Positions 1 to 11,794 are shown, numbered from the stretch's first letter. The stretch is DNA of 25,966 bases from Echinostoma caproni (GCA_900618425.1 UZAN01040830.1:6337-32302); one strand, 5' to 3'. The notes: a model not told the origin generated them from the letters alone. Program-made: numbers and translations.

Positions 1-39
<39 letters not shown>

Positions 40-40
40 C
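1..40. repeat. (AGGC)n microsatellite
   Basis: Ten perfect tetranucleotide units, cut by the window start, so the true array may be longer. A related mixed CCTG/CTTC tract on the same strand lies at 2937-2976. Confidence 0.97.
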
Positions 41-2747
41 GATAAATTGATTAATCCGGCATAGGCAGTTGCGACAGACATATCATTGACTTATAGGCCA
101 CAACAGTATAAACAACATCGACAACAACATCAATGATGTCACAGAGTCATTCAACTTATTTAAAATGATGGACATTTACATCAGGATTTGCCGATCTGGG
201 CATTAAAGGATATTACTGGCCCTTGTTGTGTACCCAACTGCTGGAGCAAAAACGTAGCCGGCATCTCTGTACAGGTGTGGTTGTAATAACGATCATCATA
301 GCTATCATACGGACACATCCGTGGGCACGAAGGTAAGCGAGAAGACAGTCGAGCTGAGAACAAACGCAGGCGACTGGGGCGCAGCCGAAGCGGGCGGTTA
401 GGTAAGCAAGGGATCAGTCATAGCAGACAGTTCAATACAGAAATCTGATTGGATGATAACGTGGTGTCTGCGTGGGTGCGCGTGTAGTAGCAGGCAGCAT
501 CAACCAATCAATCGATAAAACTGTAGGGGCGTTTGCGGTAAACGTTTTGGGCTGTTGTCTGTCTCAACAGCATCCCGGCTTCTCAAGCCTATTAGCTCCA
601 ACCACAGAAGTGTTGTCATGTTTTTCCAGAGGAGCTCAACTGAACGTTGTCTCGATAAAAAATCGAACTCATTCTGAAGCGGTTGAAGTACCTTACATAG
701 GTAAACCAATTAAAAAAAAACCAAACCGTGACAAAGACGTACCCATGATTCGTATTGTGTCTATTTGTTTGATTTGTTTTCTGGTACAACCAAGGTAATC
801 CATAAACGGCTTGAGAATGAATAACCGGAAATCAAATGTTTCGCCAAATTGTGTTCGCTACAAGACCCATATACCATAGAAAACGGTTGCACAGCTGTTG
901 GAATAGAATTAACTGAAAAACATCGGTAATGCATGGACCGTTTGAATTCAGCTGTGTCTCATGCCTCTTAATAGTGTGCTGTCGAATGCCTAACCTTCAA
1001 CAATCCTGTGCACATCTCAATTTCCACTGAGGGCGGTCAGAAGTGCTTTGGAGTGACTGAAAACAAGTGGATAAGTTGCGTGTTACAATTTGGGGGATTT
1101 GGAACGATCGACCGAGTAGACACAATCCTTTTGGTATCTAGGACGGTGCATAGGGCACGTTGTGAATTTTTATTGATGAGTCAAACAAAACTGACATTTT
1201 GGTCGAAAAACAAAATGAAGCGTCGAAAACTCCAGTGATTGTTATAGGATAAGCTAAACCAAATTGGATAAGAGGTTTGTTTTGGATACCGAGGTTCCCA
1301 CGTAGTTGACCTTGTGAATATAACATGGTGTTAATAAAAACGTGAACTGAAAATTATTGCCGTCAAATAATGGAGACTTTTATACTGGAGCGAATAGATC
1401 TGTATATTAGGAACGTGTTGATGGATGTTAGTGGTCTGCGGATAATTGACAAAGTATCACATGTGTTGTGTCCTTGAGAATGTTACACGCAAAATCATTT
1501 TCCAGTTTTGAGGTGATAACCACATGGTTACCTCATGCAGAAAATCGACAGGGCTAAGATTGACAATGAGTTATGCAATCTAAACCGCGATGTAGCTGTT
1601 AGAAGCCGTTCTCGAGCAAAATCACAGCAGATAATGAGAAGGAAAAAACAAAACACGATAGTGAGGACGATGTGGCATATTTGTAACGATACAATTTCGA
1701 TCCGTTTAGCTTCAATCTGTTTGCGAATTTGAGAAAATAATCGTTTGAGTTAGTTTTGACGTCATTCTGAGTATAAGAGAAGCCAACCTTTATTGGTTTG
1801 TATTACGACGCCTGAGTACTTCATAAACGCTACTCTTGAAATAAGGTCAGATCGATTCAGCAGAAAATCAACCGGGTAATAAAATTTTGAGAGGGTGAAA
1901 ATATAATAATAGCACTTGAATAACGCATGGGTAAATATGAATATCATTTATGTTTTTGAAGAAGGAAGTGAAATCTATTCAAACGCGGTCGGTCGTTGCA
2001 AACATTCCCACCATATTTGAATGTATTTACCTAGTGCACAATTAACGATCTCCCACGGAGTGAAACCTACATCCAAGACCATGAAGAGTGCCTGGTGCCT
2101 CTGAACAATCAAATGGGCTAATCCAAGCTTGATACCCTAAATAAGTGAAATGTACGGTTACTTGGAGATAGTCCGACAGTACACCACTCTGTCATCTCAC
2201 CTTGAGAATTTGACTGAGACATAACCGTCAAACCGTTGGTGTGTGTGTGTGACGAAACAATTAGGAGAGAACCTAAAGAACACCGGATTATGACATTGAG
2301 TTCGACAAGCAGGAAAGATAGAAAAGAAAGAGTGTTTAGTTTTTGAAGAATTTGGCATCGGGGCACGGGGAACGGGTGAGATTGAAGAATGTGCAACGAA
2401 GATATCTGACAGAATTTGTTCCAATGGNATTGGCATGAGCTAAAATTGGAGAGGATAAGCGGTTAAAGATATTTGGTTCCACTGATTTAAGTTTGAATAT
2501 GGTCATGGAGGGAAAAGTTTGTGGGAATCGGCACTTCATTTATGGGCTTCCGTGAACTAGGAAATAGCAACAGCTTCAAAATAAATCTTGATAGTGGCTC
2601 TATTTGCTGTGTAACAGACTTGGTCTTATAATGTCGAGTAAAGGAGATGGCATGCCATAAAAGCCCAGGAAGACTTGATTTGAGGAAGTTAAAAAAAACT
2701 TGAAAACATTTTCAGGAGAAACCGGTGTAAATGACGATGGATACGTG

Positions 2748-2800
2748 ACTTTATTCGTCGATGGACGGATAAANACTTTATTCGTCGATGGACGGATAAA
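2748..2800. repeat. Perfect 26-bp direct repeat split by a single N
   Basis: Bases 2748-2773 and 2775-2800 are identical (starting ACTTTATTCGTCGATGG) and are separated only by an undetermined base at 2774. This pattern is typical of two contig ends that overlap and were joined without merging, rather than of a biological duplication. Confidence 0.9.
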
Positions 2801-2936
2801 TGCCACCATTTCAAGATTTGATTCAACTTGTCATACGCGTTGCTAGCGATTAACTCGATCGGTTCATCGATTGACTGACTGTTCGATTTCCGGCTTGACG
2901 GCATCCGTATGTAGTGAAACGTGTGAGCCGGACTCT

Positions 2937-2976
2937 GCCTGCCTGCCTTCCTTCCTTCTTTCCTTCCTTCCTTCAT
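2937..2976. repeat. Mixed (CCTG)n/(CTTC)n microsatellite
   Basis: Three GCCT units are followed by about seven CTTC units with one interruption. It is a polypyrimidine tract on the + strand and partly the reverse complement of the AGGC array at the window start. Confidence 0.85.
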
Positions 2977-4129
2977 TCCTACATACTGATTGTTCCTGTT
3001 TGTTCCCCTATTTGTGTACCGGCTACATATTTACAACATGTTTACAATAAACTTACTGATTCATTCCTTGTATACTCATTTGCCTACTAAATTTTAAACA
3101 CAACACTACCAATATAAGATCTGGATCTCAAATGGACGGAACAAGTCAAAAGCTGCTTTTTCAGAACAAAACTTTCTCATAGAACAAACGAAATTGTCTT
3201 CATATGTCTCCAAAGAAAAAAAGTATAAATTTAATATTCATTAGAACATTTGGAACTGTAGAAAAATGTGAAGTAACGAATTCACAGTCCAACCATTAAA
3301 AAGCTGAAGACAAGTTAAAGAATGCGAATCTAGTTTAATTTGATTCAGGTTCGACACAAATCCCATTCTTGTGTGTTTTTATTGGTTGAGGAGGGGAGGG
3401 TAGATAGAGGGTCAAAATCACTCTATATGCACCAATGTTTTATCAACTTTTTCATTCATCCGAATACCAGAGGATAGACATGTATTGCAGTAAAATTGGG
3501 GACTTCGGGACATTTGTTACCCTCGGTAGTTTTCCACACGTTTACCAAATGTGAGGACTGACCTAAAGAGGAACGCATTCATGGGCAACACGACCACAAG
3601 CTGTCTGTGATCAAACACTCACACGCGTCTAGTTTTTTCATCCTAATTGGTTCATCATGTTGGACAAAACAAACCGTGATTATTGATACCAAATGGGCGT
3701 GAGTTGCTCAAACTTCGTGAGAGGGTGCTCTGAGTATGGATACGAGCAATCAACACTACTTTAGCACAGTCATTATGAGGCGCCATATGAAAACGAGTGT
3801 TGAATTACTCGACCAACCGTGCTTGGAAATTGCACTTGTGAGGGTTAGCAACATAGAGGTTAGAAATAACAATTGTTTGTTGGTTTGCTTGTTTTTCTTG
3901 AGGCAAAAATGTATTCTTTCAATAAACAAGAAAATGCATGCTCGTATGGGTACAATTGAATCTAAAAATGAGTAGTTACTCTTTGTATTATAATATCAGA
4001 TATCAGTGAATGCCTAAAATGTGATGCTTTTATCAATTTAGGATAAATCGGCTATCAAAGGATAATAGGTTTGAAGAGCATTCACTTACCATTGCTAAAA
4101 TGATCGTTTGTGCACTGTTATTGAGGGAG

Positions 4130-4265
4130 CCCGAAACGAGACTGCGTATTCCCGTTGTTGCTGTTGCGAACAAAAGTGTGTTTTGAGGTACTACTACCCA
4201 CATTTGTGAGTAGTTTGCGTGCACAAAGAACCACTCGTTGAACTTCCACGGCATCTGCAAGTGGA
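4130..4265 (+). repeat. Interspersed repeat, copy A, with ACATTTGTGAGTAG core
   Basis: This segment aligns with the reverse complement of about 15400-15560. Shared pieces in order: a CGAGACT element, GTTTTG, the core ACTACT-CCACATTTGTGAGTAG (4190-4213), CACNAAGNANC, GTTGNACT and GGCATC-GC-AGT. Two diverged copies of a dispersed element of at least 130 bp explain this. A shorter third core is at 11355-11378. The element class is not recognised. Confidence 0.6.
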
Positions 4266-5286
4266 TTAAGGGATTTTTTATTGCAACTGCAGAAGAGACA
4301 AACATACTACCAGGCTGGCAATCATCGGTTGAGAGACGATCACATACATATTAATCGATTGTTGCAAATTAGATTTTTCGAGGAATAGAACCTTATTTAC
4401 TGCTGTCATCTCTTCCCGTCCCGGCACTGTGCTATGGAATCATGACAGTGTTGGTATTGTTTTTCTGTCACATTTACGGCTTCATTTTCAATGACTGGTC
4501 TGTATAACGTCTGATAAAGCAGGTCAGATTGGTGCTAGGTTGCCACCCCAGATGGACCGATAATTATTTTTACAGCCGATTGATAATTCATTGTAATGAG
4601 CAGTTGATGTTATATTATTTAGGATTGAAGTGAAACTGTTGTGAGTAATCTCTTGAGAATCGTCAATGCATAATCTGCTGGGCAAAAGGAACAATCCAAT
4701 CGGTTTTCAGTTGGTCTAGAGGATACAGACAGAGCTACAGGACGATTTAATCCAGTGTCGTAAACAGTGGCCCTTGTGAATCTGCTCAATTTGTTCGAGC
4801 ATCTGGTTGATTTTCAATACTTTTCTTAATTTCATTGTCACTGTCTTTTTTCTACGCTTGAACCATTCTTCCATCGAATTGGCAACCGAAGTGGAGTACG
4901 TAAAATCGGAACATGGATATGCAGTCTGTCACTCATGGGGAACGAGTGTGCTGCTGGTTGATAAATACTTCAGTTGAATGGTGTTCTCATCCAGCGCATC
5001 TGATGCTGTGTACTATGCAGGTTCCGAGGGAAACGGACGGGGGGGGGGAAGATGACTGGGAAAACTGTTTTGCACTGTGAAAAAGCTAATTTTGTCCAGT
5101 TTCCATAGGTGACTTTCATTACAGTTGCAAATGAATGCAATCTCAGTGCAGGCGTGTTTTATGACATGGATCCGTGTTGAGTACTTTCGACCACACCGTG
5201 TTGATCATTCTTCCATTGATTTCTCTGATCGTTTTGGTCTCTATCTCCCCTAACCCTCCCCCCTTCCTCCTCGTCGCGGCGTGCAG

Positions 5287-5422
5287 CAACTGCTACTCCC
5301 ATCTGGACGAACTGTCGGCGGTAGTGCAATGCTAAACGCCCTGATCTTCTCCATCGGACATGAGTCCGATGAGACGGTACGAAGATTTTATTCATCGGAT
5401 CTATTCGGACCGCGGACCGAGG
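5287..5422 (+). CDS. GMC oxidoreductase exon with signature-1-like block
   Basis: The exon follows an acceptor after a C-rich pyrimidine tract (5240-5286, ending GTGCAG). It reads 45 codons plus one base, starting QLLLPSGRTVGGSAMLNAL and then a segment ending GHESDE. The GR-x-x-GG-S-x3-N pattern with a following GH is the first GMC signature, which contacts FAD; the usual second Ser after GGS is Ala here. Two donors are possible: GAGG|GTAAAT after 5422, or ACG|GTACGA after 5376. The shorter form would end just after the HESDE motif. Codons after 5376 are open but I see no family similarity in them. The exon would lie roughly a hundred residues into a full-length enzyme, so upstream exons are expected before the window or unrecognised within it. 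Confidence 0.82.
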
Positions 5423-6150
5423 GTAAATCAGAATCGGAATCACGTTGTACCAAATATGTTGTGTCTATTTATTCAATAGTATTTTGTATCCTTTTCTAAT
5501 CTGCTCAGATCACGTGTAATTTGAAATGCACCTTCTACTTATAACCTCAGAGAGAGATCCAGTGGTGGATCCCGTATTGAGAAGGTCACGTGAGTGAAAG
5601 TTCCGTAACACTTTATTAAACATTTTATTCGTATGAGAAACAATTTACTTTATTAAGTATCACTAAAAAAAAACTCGCATCAAGTGAGCGTATAAAAAAT
5701 AATTGTTCTCATCTTGGAGAAGTCAAGCTAAGTTATTGAACACTGATTACCAGGTGACAGAAATCCAGTTATCAACTAAACAATATAGTATGGCAATATA
5801 GAGAAAATTGCACAAATTCTAATTAGATAATGGTGTTTTTGTTAATATCTGCTTTTTATACATTATTCCATAGTTAACCATCAAAACATGCTGTTCTGTT
5901 ACGATTAACGTTTACCTAAATTAGAGAACCGCATGAAACCATAATTGTCTGGTCGTGGCATCGATCCGAATTCGGCAAGAATCTGACAAGAGGGGCGGTT
6001 TGTTACATGTAAACAAGCTGGTAGATTCGATTCTACTCAGATCTAGTAAGATGTTGGTCCTTTAGAATTTGGTGTGCGAACTGCACACAACCTGTCAGAG
6101 TACTTGAATCGAGGGAAGTGTGGTGGAAGAGATTTTTTGTACTTATTGTT

Positions 6151-6303
6151 TTCACATTTAGCTCACAGTTACTCATGAGTAGTGTTGTGGGATAATTGAT
6201 ATTCATTGGGTGACTGGTGAAGTCTGAAGGTTGGTCAGTTCTAATCAATCAATATTAATTATTCCATAACACTACTCAGAATTGACTGTGAGCTAAATGT
6301 GAA
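6151..6303. repeat. Foldback (long imperfect inverted repeat), MITE-like or hairpin-forming
   Basis: Arm 1 is 6151-6208 and arm 2 is 6246-6303. Read as its reverse complement, arm 2 matches arm 1 at 50 of 58 positions by hand count, without gaps; both begin TTCACATTTAGCTCACAGT. The loop is about 37 nt and contains the motif GGTGAAGTCTGAAGG that recurs at 6611 and 7079. No flanking target-site duplication or transposase was recognised, so it could be a small foldback transposon, a MITE or a hairpin RNA source. Confidence 0.85.
6216..6241 (+). repeat. Short dispersed motif, copy 1 (GGTGAAGTCTGAAGG..)
   Basis: A 26-bp motif, GGTGAAGTCTGAAGGTTGGT then CAGTTC, lies inside the loop of the 6151-6303 foldback. 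Near-identical copies lie at 6611-6636 and 7079-7104. Confidence 0.75.
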
Positions 6304-6610
6304 TTATTAATTCAGCCTGGTAGGTTTGTGGCCTGTTATTTAGTAACTTGCAGGGAAGAAATGAGTTGGTGGGAGGCTTTGGATTAGAGTTAACAGATAG
6401 CCACCTGTCTGCCTTCAGTGCTTTCCGGCCAATTTGAACTGACTGGCTCTATCAGAAGACGACATCTGAACAAACATGAATTGACAATTTGGTTCAAATT
6501 ACTGACCAGATGTTGGGTACGCAATACTGATGTGTTTTAATGAGAGCGAAAGTGGAGTCTAGTGCTTTCAAGTGTATTATTGATTGGAAGAACTGAGGAA
6601 TGTGAGTGAA

Positions 6611-6636
6611 GGTGAAGTCTGAGGGATGGTCAGTTC
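6611..6636 (+). repeat. Short dispersed motif, copy 2
   Basis: It differs from copy 1 at two positions by hand count (GAGGGATGGT against GAAGGTTGGT). No matching foldback arms are seen around it. Confidence 0.7.
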
Positions 6637-7078
6637 CCATACATCAAATTCATTGTTTTGTTTTTTGCTTGACAGGCGTAGGCGGGAGATTGAAGCGCAT
6701 GACCAGTGCAATAAGGTAGCCTCAAATGTAAAACACTTGATGTGATGAGCTGGCAGAGAACGCGCTGTGAGATGTGACAGGAGCCAAAGATAGGTGATAT
6801 AACCCACTGAATAAATGTAGAGTATTTTCATTTTTGGCCTTATAGGTTAGAGCTGTAGAACTCAACAAGGGGTAATCTATGTTTGCATTTGAATGAGCGA
6901 CTACATATATGATCGTATTTATTTATGTATTCATTTATTTATTTATTGACTTTTTTAGTTACCTAATTTTGGTCAGTATATGTGTGAGCTGGGTTGTACA
7001 TTGCCAAAACATGTACATCTTCTGAAGGGTCAAACTGGAAGTCCACGCCCTCTATGATCGGTTGACCGAATGACCCGC

Positions 7079-7104
7079 GGATGAAGTCTGAAGGATTTTT
7101 AGTT
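7079..7104 (+). repeat. Short dispersed motif, copy 3
   Basis: It shares GATGAAGTCTGAAGGAT with the other copies and then diverges (TTTTAGTT). It is preceded by GACCGAATGACC, which is slightly similar to the sequence before copy 1. Confidence 0.6.
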
Positions 7105-8904
7105 AATTTCGACAGCTACTGCTTTTAGAGCACCTAATATTATGGTCTGAAGGCACTCGATCATTATATATATACATATATATATTCTGTGGTATGCACA
7201 CCAGGGTAGTGAAAAATAAACGCACAACGACAGACCGCAAAGATGATCATCCTGCGTTCCGGTCGAAGTATATAGTTCTTTCTTTAAAGTTGGCCCATGT
7301 TAGCTCGGTGTTCGGGGATAAACTGAACAAGCTCTCAAATATCCTCCCTCTCTGGATGCAGCCTGTTCGAAATCCAATATCTATTTTATGTTGAATTGAA
7401 TAGACATCGGACATTGTCCACACTCTGGCCTTCCCTAATGATAATTAAGTTTCAGACCTGCTTGAGTTTGTTGCAACGGGGGCGAAGATGACACGGAGGA
7501 AGTTTATTCTCGTGGCGAATGAACCGTTCCGTTTTTGGAAGGAACCACTAGAATGAATGCCATGTGACATGCAGGAAATAACAGTCAAATTTCTCCAACT
7601 CAGGAAAATGATTGGTCTTTCAGATTGACACCCAATTCGTCCACAGTCGTAGTTAATCATCCGTGCGTCACTTTGCCTGTTACTCAATGTGCTACTGATA
7701 ATATTTCAGTAGTGAAATGCAATGCGATGTTGCACAGCACAACAGAAAAGCGCATTGATGTCCCATTCATTTATTAAAGTTGACCTGAGGCTAATCATTA
7801 CCAAAGTTTTGGTCGTATTTCAGTTTATCTCGTACACAATCAAGCAGAAAGACTTCTATAAAAAGCTTTGAAAGCAACCTAGAATCGACCATCCGGTGGG
7901 ATGTAATCGAGTAACAAATATATTCTTGCGTATCAGTCCACCTTACGAAAGTTCTTGCGTTTTAGACGAGGAAGAATAGCGGCTAATTATTGAGTACCCT
8001 TGGTTTTGGACGCACCATCATTGTGTACTGTGTCCTCACATGGTCTCGAATCACAAATCTCGGGGCTGGAAATTGAACAAGGATCACAGCAACACACAAA
8101 CACTGATCGTGAGAAAGTTTGTATGCGAATAAAAATACACCCATTCCGTTTGATCCACTCTCAAATTCGATGACGTTGAATACATACCTTTTAAGTTGTA
8201 AACTGAATACAACACGTGCGGGGGAAGTTCTAATAATATCAGAAAACCAGTAAATTGATTTACAATTCATATTCGCGTATTGTTTGCTTGATTAGAACTA
8301 TCAATGTCTAATCTAGAGGGAGCTTAAGGTCAGGTTAAGGAACATACATTGGCAATTTTAACAGGATGAAACTGCGCACATTTTAATGATATCGATATGT
8401 CGATAGTCGTTTGGTGAGTCAGTGACAAGATAGGAATATGAACAAAACTGAACGGAATTGAAATACGATCTGATTTCGGGGAGATTTACCAATGTGATTC
8501 GGGAGGTTGCGTGTTGCATCATGCGAAATCATTATAAAATTGTAATCATACTTTTATTCGATCTACTGGCACAACATGATCAAGCACCCGTGAGTACAAA
8601 GCACCTAAATCGATCAGGGATTCAGTCAAGAGAGCATAAGATTTGCTGTCAGCTTGCTCAATTTTATGCTGCGCTTCGATGAGGATTCTTCCATTGTGTA
8701 CCTTTTATTTATATTTAAAGTCCAACAATAGCTGCCGAGCGGTCAACCAAAATAAGCTCTGAGTCATATAAGATCCACACTGTTTAATACGAGTCTCTAA
8801 TAATTGCTCAACTGATTTGGGATATCTTGTTCAAAAACGTTAGAACGTTAGAAAAAACTGACAACTGAGAGCCCCCTGCCGTTGTTGGTTCTATTTGTTA
8901 CACA

Positions 8905-9270
8905 AAAATAAGCATTAAATTTTCTCGAAGTATTCTCCACCAGTGTTCATGCACACCGTTTCTTGAGCTCAAGCCATTTGGAAAAACAGCTCGAGCATAC
9001 CGAAGTGGGCAACCCTTCGACCAGTTGTTAGTGACGCATCGGATTCCGCGCACCATGTGCTTGAAATTTGGGAATGCACTGCCTTTTGAGGGCGCGTCAT
9101 CACCAAAGGCAGCTCGCAAATGAGCAACACTGTTGCTCCTTCAGCGGCTTTAAACCATATTTGTATTCATAGTAAATCCTCACAGTCCAGTGACATAAAC
9201 TGAGTTCTATCCTTACGACAGTCCGAATATAGTGGTGACCCTTGTATAACTTGTGAACTGTGCTCCGCTG
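8905..9270 (-). pseudogene. Internally deleted mariner-family transposase remnant
   Basis: On the - strand a YEYKYGLKPLKE segment (about 9220-9185) is followed, after a frame change, by HLRAAFGDDAPSKGSAFPNF and then KHMVRGIRCVTNNWSKGCP (to about 9015). These match the N-terminal helix-turn-helix region of mariner-type transposases, where 'aFGddapSkatv..WF..F..Gr.sv.D..RsGrP' is usual. Directly after it come C-terminal pieces in two other frames: CFSKWLELKKRC and CMNTGGEYFEKI plus stop near 8911. The catalytic middle, including the acidic triad, is missing, so the copy cannot encode an active enzyme. No terminal inverted repeats were identified. Confidence 0.8.
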
Positions 9271-9678
9271 TGTTGATATTTGGTTCTGAATCAGTTGCAA
9301 TCACTGAAAAAATATTCACAGTAGATTACAGTTCACATTTTCCCTGCCCGATCATCTGAGCCTCGTACCTGTGTACTGATCAGCCCTCGTTTAAAAAGTC
9401 GCCAGAGTTGTGCAGAAACTTAAAAAGACCTTGAGTTACCTGAGAAATTCACGAGATAAAAATGTTGTACGTTGCGAAAATTCACTGGCGTGATTATACA
9501 CGAGAACATCAAACAAACAATGGATTGGTTCGTGAATCCTTTGTTTGAGTCCTTCTTCCATATTTATTCTTATGATCTTTATTTATTTCACGTGCAATCA
9601 GTTGAACAGAGTCACGCAATAGCATCTCTTTGTTCGACCAGGTTATGGATGTCACCACAAACCGGAAGCGGTATACAG

Positions 9679-9794
9679 ACATGAGAAAACCGAGGAGATA
9701 CATAGTGCGCTGCGTGACTTGTTTGTCGGTCTTGGACTACCTGTACATAACATATCAAATGGTTGGATAGCGGAAGGCTTATATACACCACTGG
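9679..9794 (+). CDS. GMC oxidoreductase exon, middle substrate/FAD-domain block
   Basis: The acceptor is GGTATACAG| at 9678 and the donor G|GTAAGT after 9794. The exon gives 38 full codons with one leading and one trailing base. It reads HEKTEEIHSALRDLFVGLGL then PVHNISNGWIAEGLYTPL. This matches the family region where a helix ('ADAF...A...LG') is followed by 'lP.n.D.NG...EG....' before the NGRR block. Its trailing G joins TG of the exon at 12966 to make a Val codon, giving 'LYTPLVFTENGKRW', the expected order. The start phase (one base completing a codon) does not fit the donor at 5422, so at least one further exon should lie between them. An alternative acceptor is CGACCAG| near 9641; the frame stays open back to a TAG near 9625. 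Confidence 0.82.
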
Positions 9795-10390
9795 GTAAGT
9801 GCTTCGGATGGTATTTTTCATTACATTTGTTGGTCTATTCCGAAAACCCTACAAAATCCACATTTTTGTCCTACGAAATCCGTCTGATTTATTGTGCATT
9901 GTCGTAAGAAGGAACAAATGTCTTGCTCCTTTTATAAGTAACCAGAATAGTCTTATCGAAAATTTTGCAACGCAGCTCAACTGAACGGGACGAATCGCGC
10001 GTGAATGGTTGTCGATGAGGGTAACATTCAGCATCTGCGGGATAGATCTCGTTGCAAATATTACTTATTCAAGTTTGGTTACTGACACTTTAACAGTAGC
10101 CAGCAATTAAATCTTAATATTTTCCTGAGACATGAGTGCGTGTTATCCGCGCAGTTTACGCTATTTCAAAAATAAATTTCGGAAGTAAAATACAGAAATG
10201 TAAGTTTTGGTAATAAACTGCATCTTCATACAGCGAAAGAAATATTTCATGATCTTTATTTAGTTGTGAGATAACTTTTCTGTCTCTTAGGAGCGCGAAG
10301 TTCCGTCCGAAGTAGTCATTTCAGTTTCATACCTCAAAATGAAATTGCTGATCAGCTGTACTTTATTATTACGGTAATCGTATTGTTACA

Positions 10391-10410
10391 TGTGTGTGTG
10401 TGTGTGTGTG
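10391..10410. repeat. (TG)10 microsatellite
   Basis: Ten perfect TG units. Confidence 0.95.
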
Positions 10411-10442
10411 AACACTTGCACTATATAGTTTATTAATTCACA

Positions 10443-10479
10443 TGTAAGTAGTAGTTTAATTAAAAACCTACTACTTACA
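10443..10479. repeat. Perfect 12-bp inverted repeat with AT-rich loop
   Basis: TGTAAGTAGTAG (10443-10454) and CTACTACTTACA (10468-10479) are exact reverse complements around a 13-nt loop that itself contains the palindrome TTTAATTAAA. It could form a hairpin in RNA or a cruciform in DNA. No T-run or gene end suggests a terminator. Confidence 0.9.
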
Positions 10480-11354
10480 CTGTTTTATATTGAGATTGTG
10501 GAAAGTTAATTGGCGTCCGTCAGATACACATGGACGTCGCTTACGCCTGGAATGTGAAAAGATCAGTGTTATCGATGCAGCCTCGTAGTTCATCTGGTTG
10601 AGCGTGTGCTGTACAAAAACGTTTGCAGTATCCATGTGTGAATTCAAATTGCTGCAAGCTGAAATGGCACGACACGGTAATCTTTGACCTGTTCTATAGA
10701 ACATCGTGAGTATCTAACATGCGACAGAAATAAAGCTATTTTAAGGCTTCTTAATAACATTACTGTGAAACCGTGTACTACTATCTCTTAAAAAGAATGC
10801 TGTTTGAATACCAAACGAGGAGAAAGCAGACATTGTTGGTGGAAAAAACGCTGCGATCAGTTTGACAGCCAGGTCCACTAACCAGTAATCATGTTTCGAT
10901 TGCTTCTCTTAGAGCGATTTGAGAATCGAGCGAGTACCGAGTTAGATGAAAACAATTTTTTGATGACAAATCGAATATTATCTTTGCTTATGCATGTATC
11001 TGTTATCTTTAAAACCCGGAAATTCGCTCACTCGTTTGTCTTACATCATTTAAGAAGTAGACACTTTGGAAAACGTGTTGTGAAACAAGGTTTGAGGGTT
11101 GATATCATATAGCATTGTATGTTTAAAATTATATTTTGGTTTAGTTTGGAGGAAAAGCATTCACATATCCTTGACAAAAAAATTAACAAATCACAAATTC
11201 ATGGATAATATTCAAAAGCCTGTTTATTGCTTAGGATTACAGTAAGTATCATGACCTTTGATACATTACTCAAATATGAATATGATTAGAAGTTATTCAA
11301 ACGGCCAAACTCCTATTCTGTGTTTTTTCTCTCTCACGTACCATTGTTGTGTTG

Positions 11355-11378
11355 TACTACTAACATTTGTGAGTACTG
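11355..11378 (+). repeat. Interspersed repeat core, copy C (diverged)
   Basis: TACTACTAACATTTGTGAGTA matches the core of copy A (4190-4213) with a one-base deletion. Flanks match only weakly, so this may be a short fragment. Confidence 0.45.
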
Positions 11379-11794
11379 CTACATTCATCACCCACTGTGC
11401 GACCAGAAACTGCGATGGTACGTTTCTGATGAGATTTAAGTGCTACGTATACCCAAATTAGTGATGACCCATCTGTAATCCTCGATAAACAACTATCCTC
11501 GAACGAGTACCGCCTTTTGGAATTATAAAACTATTGCTCGTTTAAAATTGTCAGTTTTGTCTTTGTAACGAGCCGGCACTCCTAGGAGAAACAGTAAAAC
11601 AAAGATAAATCGATCACCGAATGGTACGGGTCACGTAGCTCGCCTGCGCTAAACACTGGTATTCTTGAAATCTCAAGGAAATCGTTTGATTGGCTGCCTC
11701 ATTCAACTCTGAAGCGGACTGTTTACTTGTCTGTTAGATAAAAAACAAGTTATAAAAGAAGGAAATCAATGACTTGTTTATTTGAAAGTTGATA

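Larger units (their letters stand above)
41..5286. other. No supported gene; intron of the GMC gene or upstream intergenic DNA
   Basis: I see no exon here that matches a known family. Open frames up to about 100 codons exist but have no recognisable motif, and their composition is that of background. I looked specifically for a GxGxxG dinucleotide-binding exon of the GMC gene on the + strand and did not find one. Contents otherwise: a short TG tract at 2239-2252, single undetermined bases at 2428 and 2774, a duplicated 26-mer at 2748-2800, a CCTG/CTTC tract at 2937-2976, one copy of an interspersed repeat near 4130-4265, and a G10 run at 5039-5048. Confidence 0.6.
5423..9678. other. Intron region of the GMC gene; central exon not located
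   Basis: It separates the signature-1 exon from the next recognised exon. About 60 residues of a normal GMC protein should be encoded here, and the splice phases require it, but no segment shows the expected W...GW...LPYF or HG..GPL elements. Contents: a large foldback at 6151-6303, three copies of a short motif (6216, 6611, 7079), an ATTT-rich stretch at 6915-6950, an alternating TA tract at 7165-7187, and a mariner remnant at about 8905-9270. Confidence 0.7.

Noticed and set aside
181..363. Cysteine-containing 60-codon open frame on the - strand with a possible acceptor
   Set aside because: No family recognised and no neighbouring exons on that strand.
472..798. 108-codon open frame on the + strand
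   Set aside because: Contains no dinucleotide-binding motif or other domain; examined as a possible N-terminal GMC exon and not supported.
5551..5589. Mini-exon with good splice sites (AACCTCAG| ... CAC|GTGAGT) between the first two GMC exons
   Set aside because: It is open in the right entry phase, but its 13 codons show no GMC similarity and its exit phase does not fit the exon at 9679. It is too short to replace the missing block.
7456..7558. Open + strand segment after an AAGTTTCAG acceptor (about 33 codons)
   Set aside because: No family match, no good donor, and not GMC-like.
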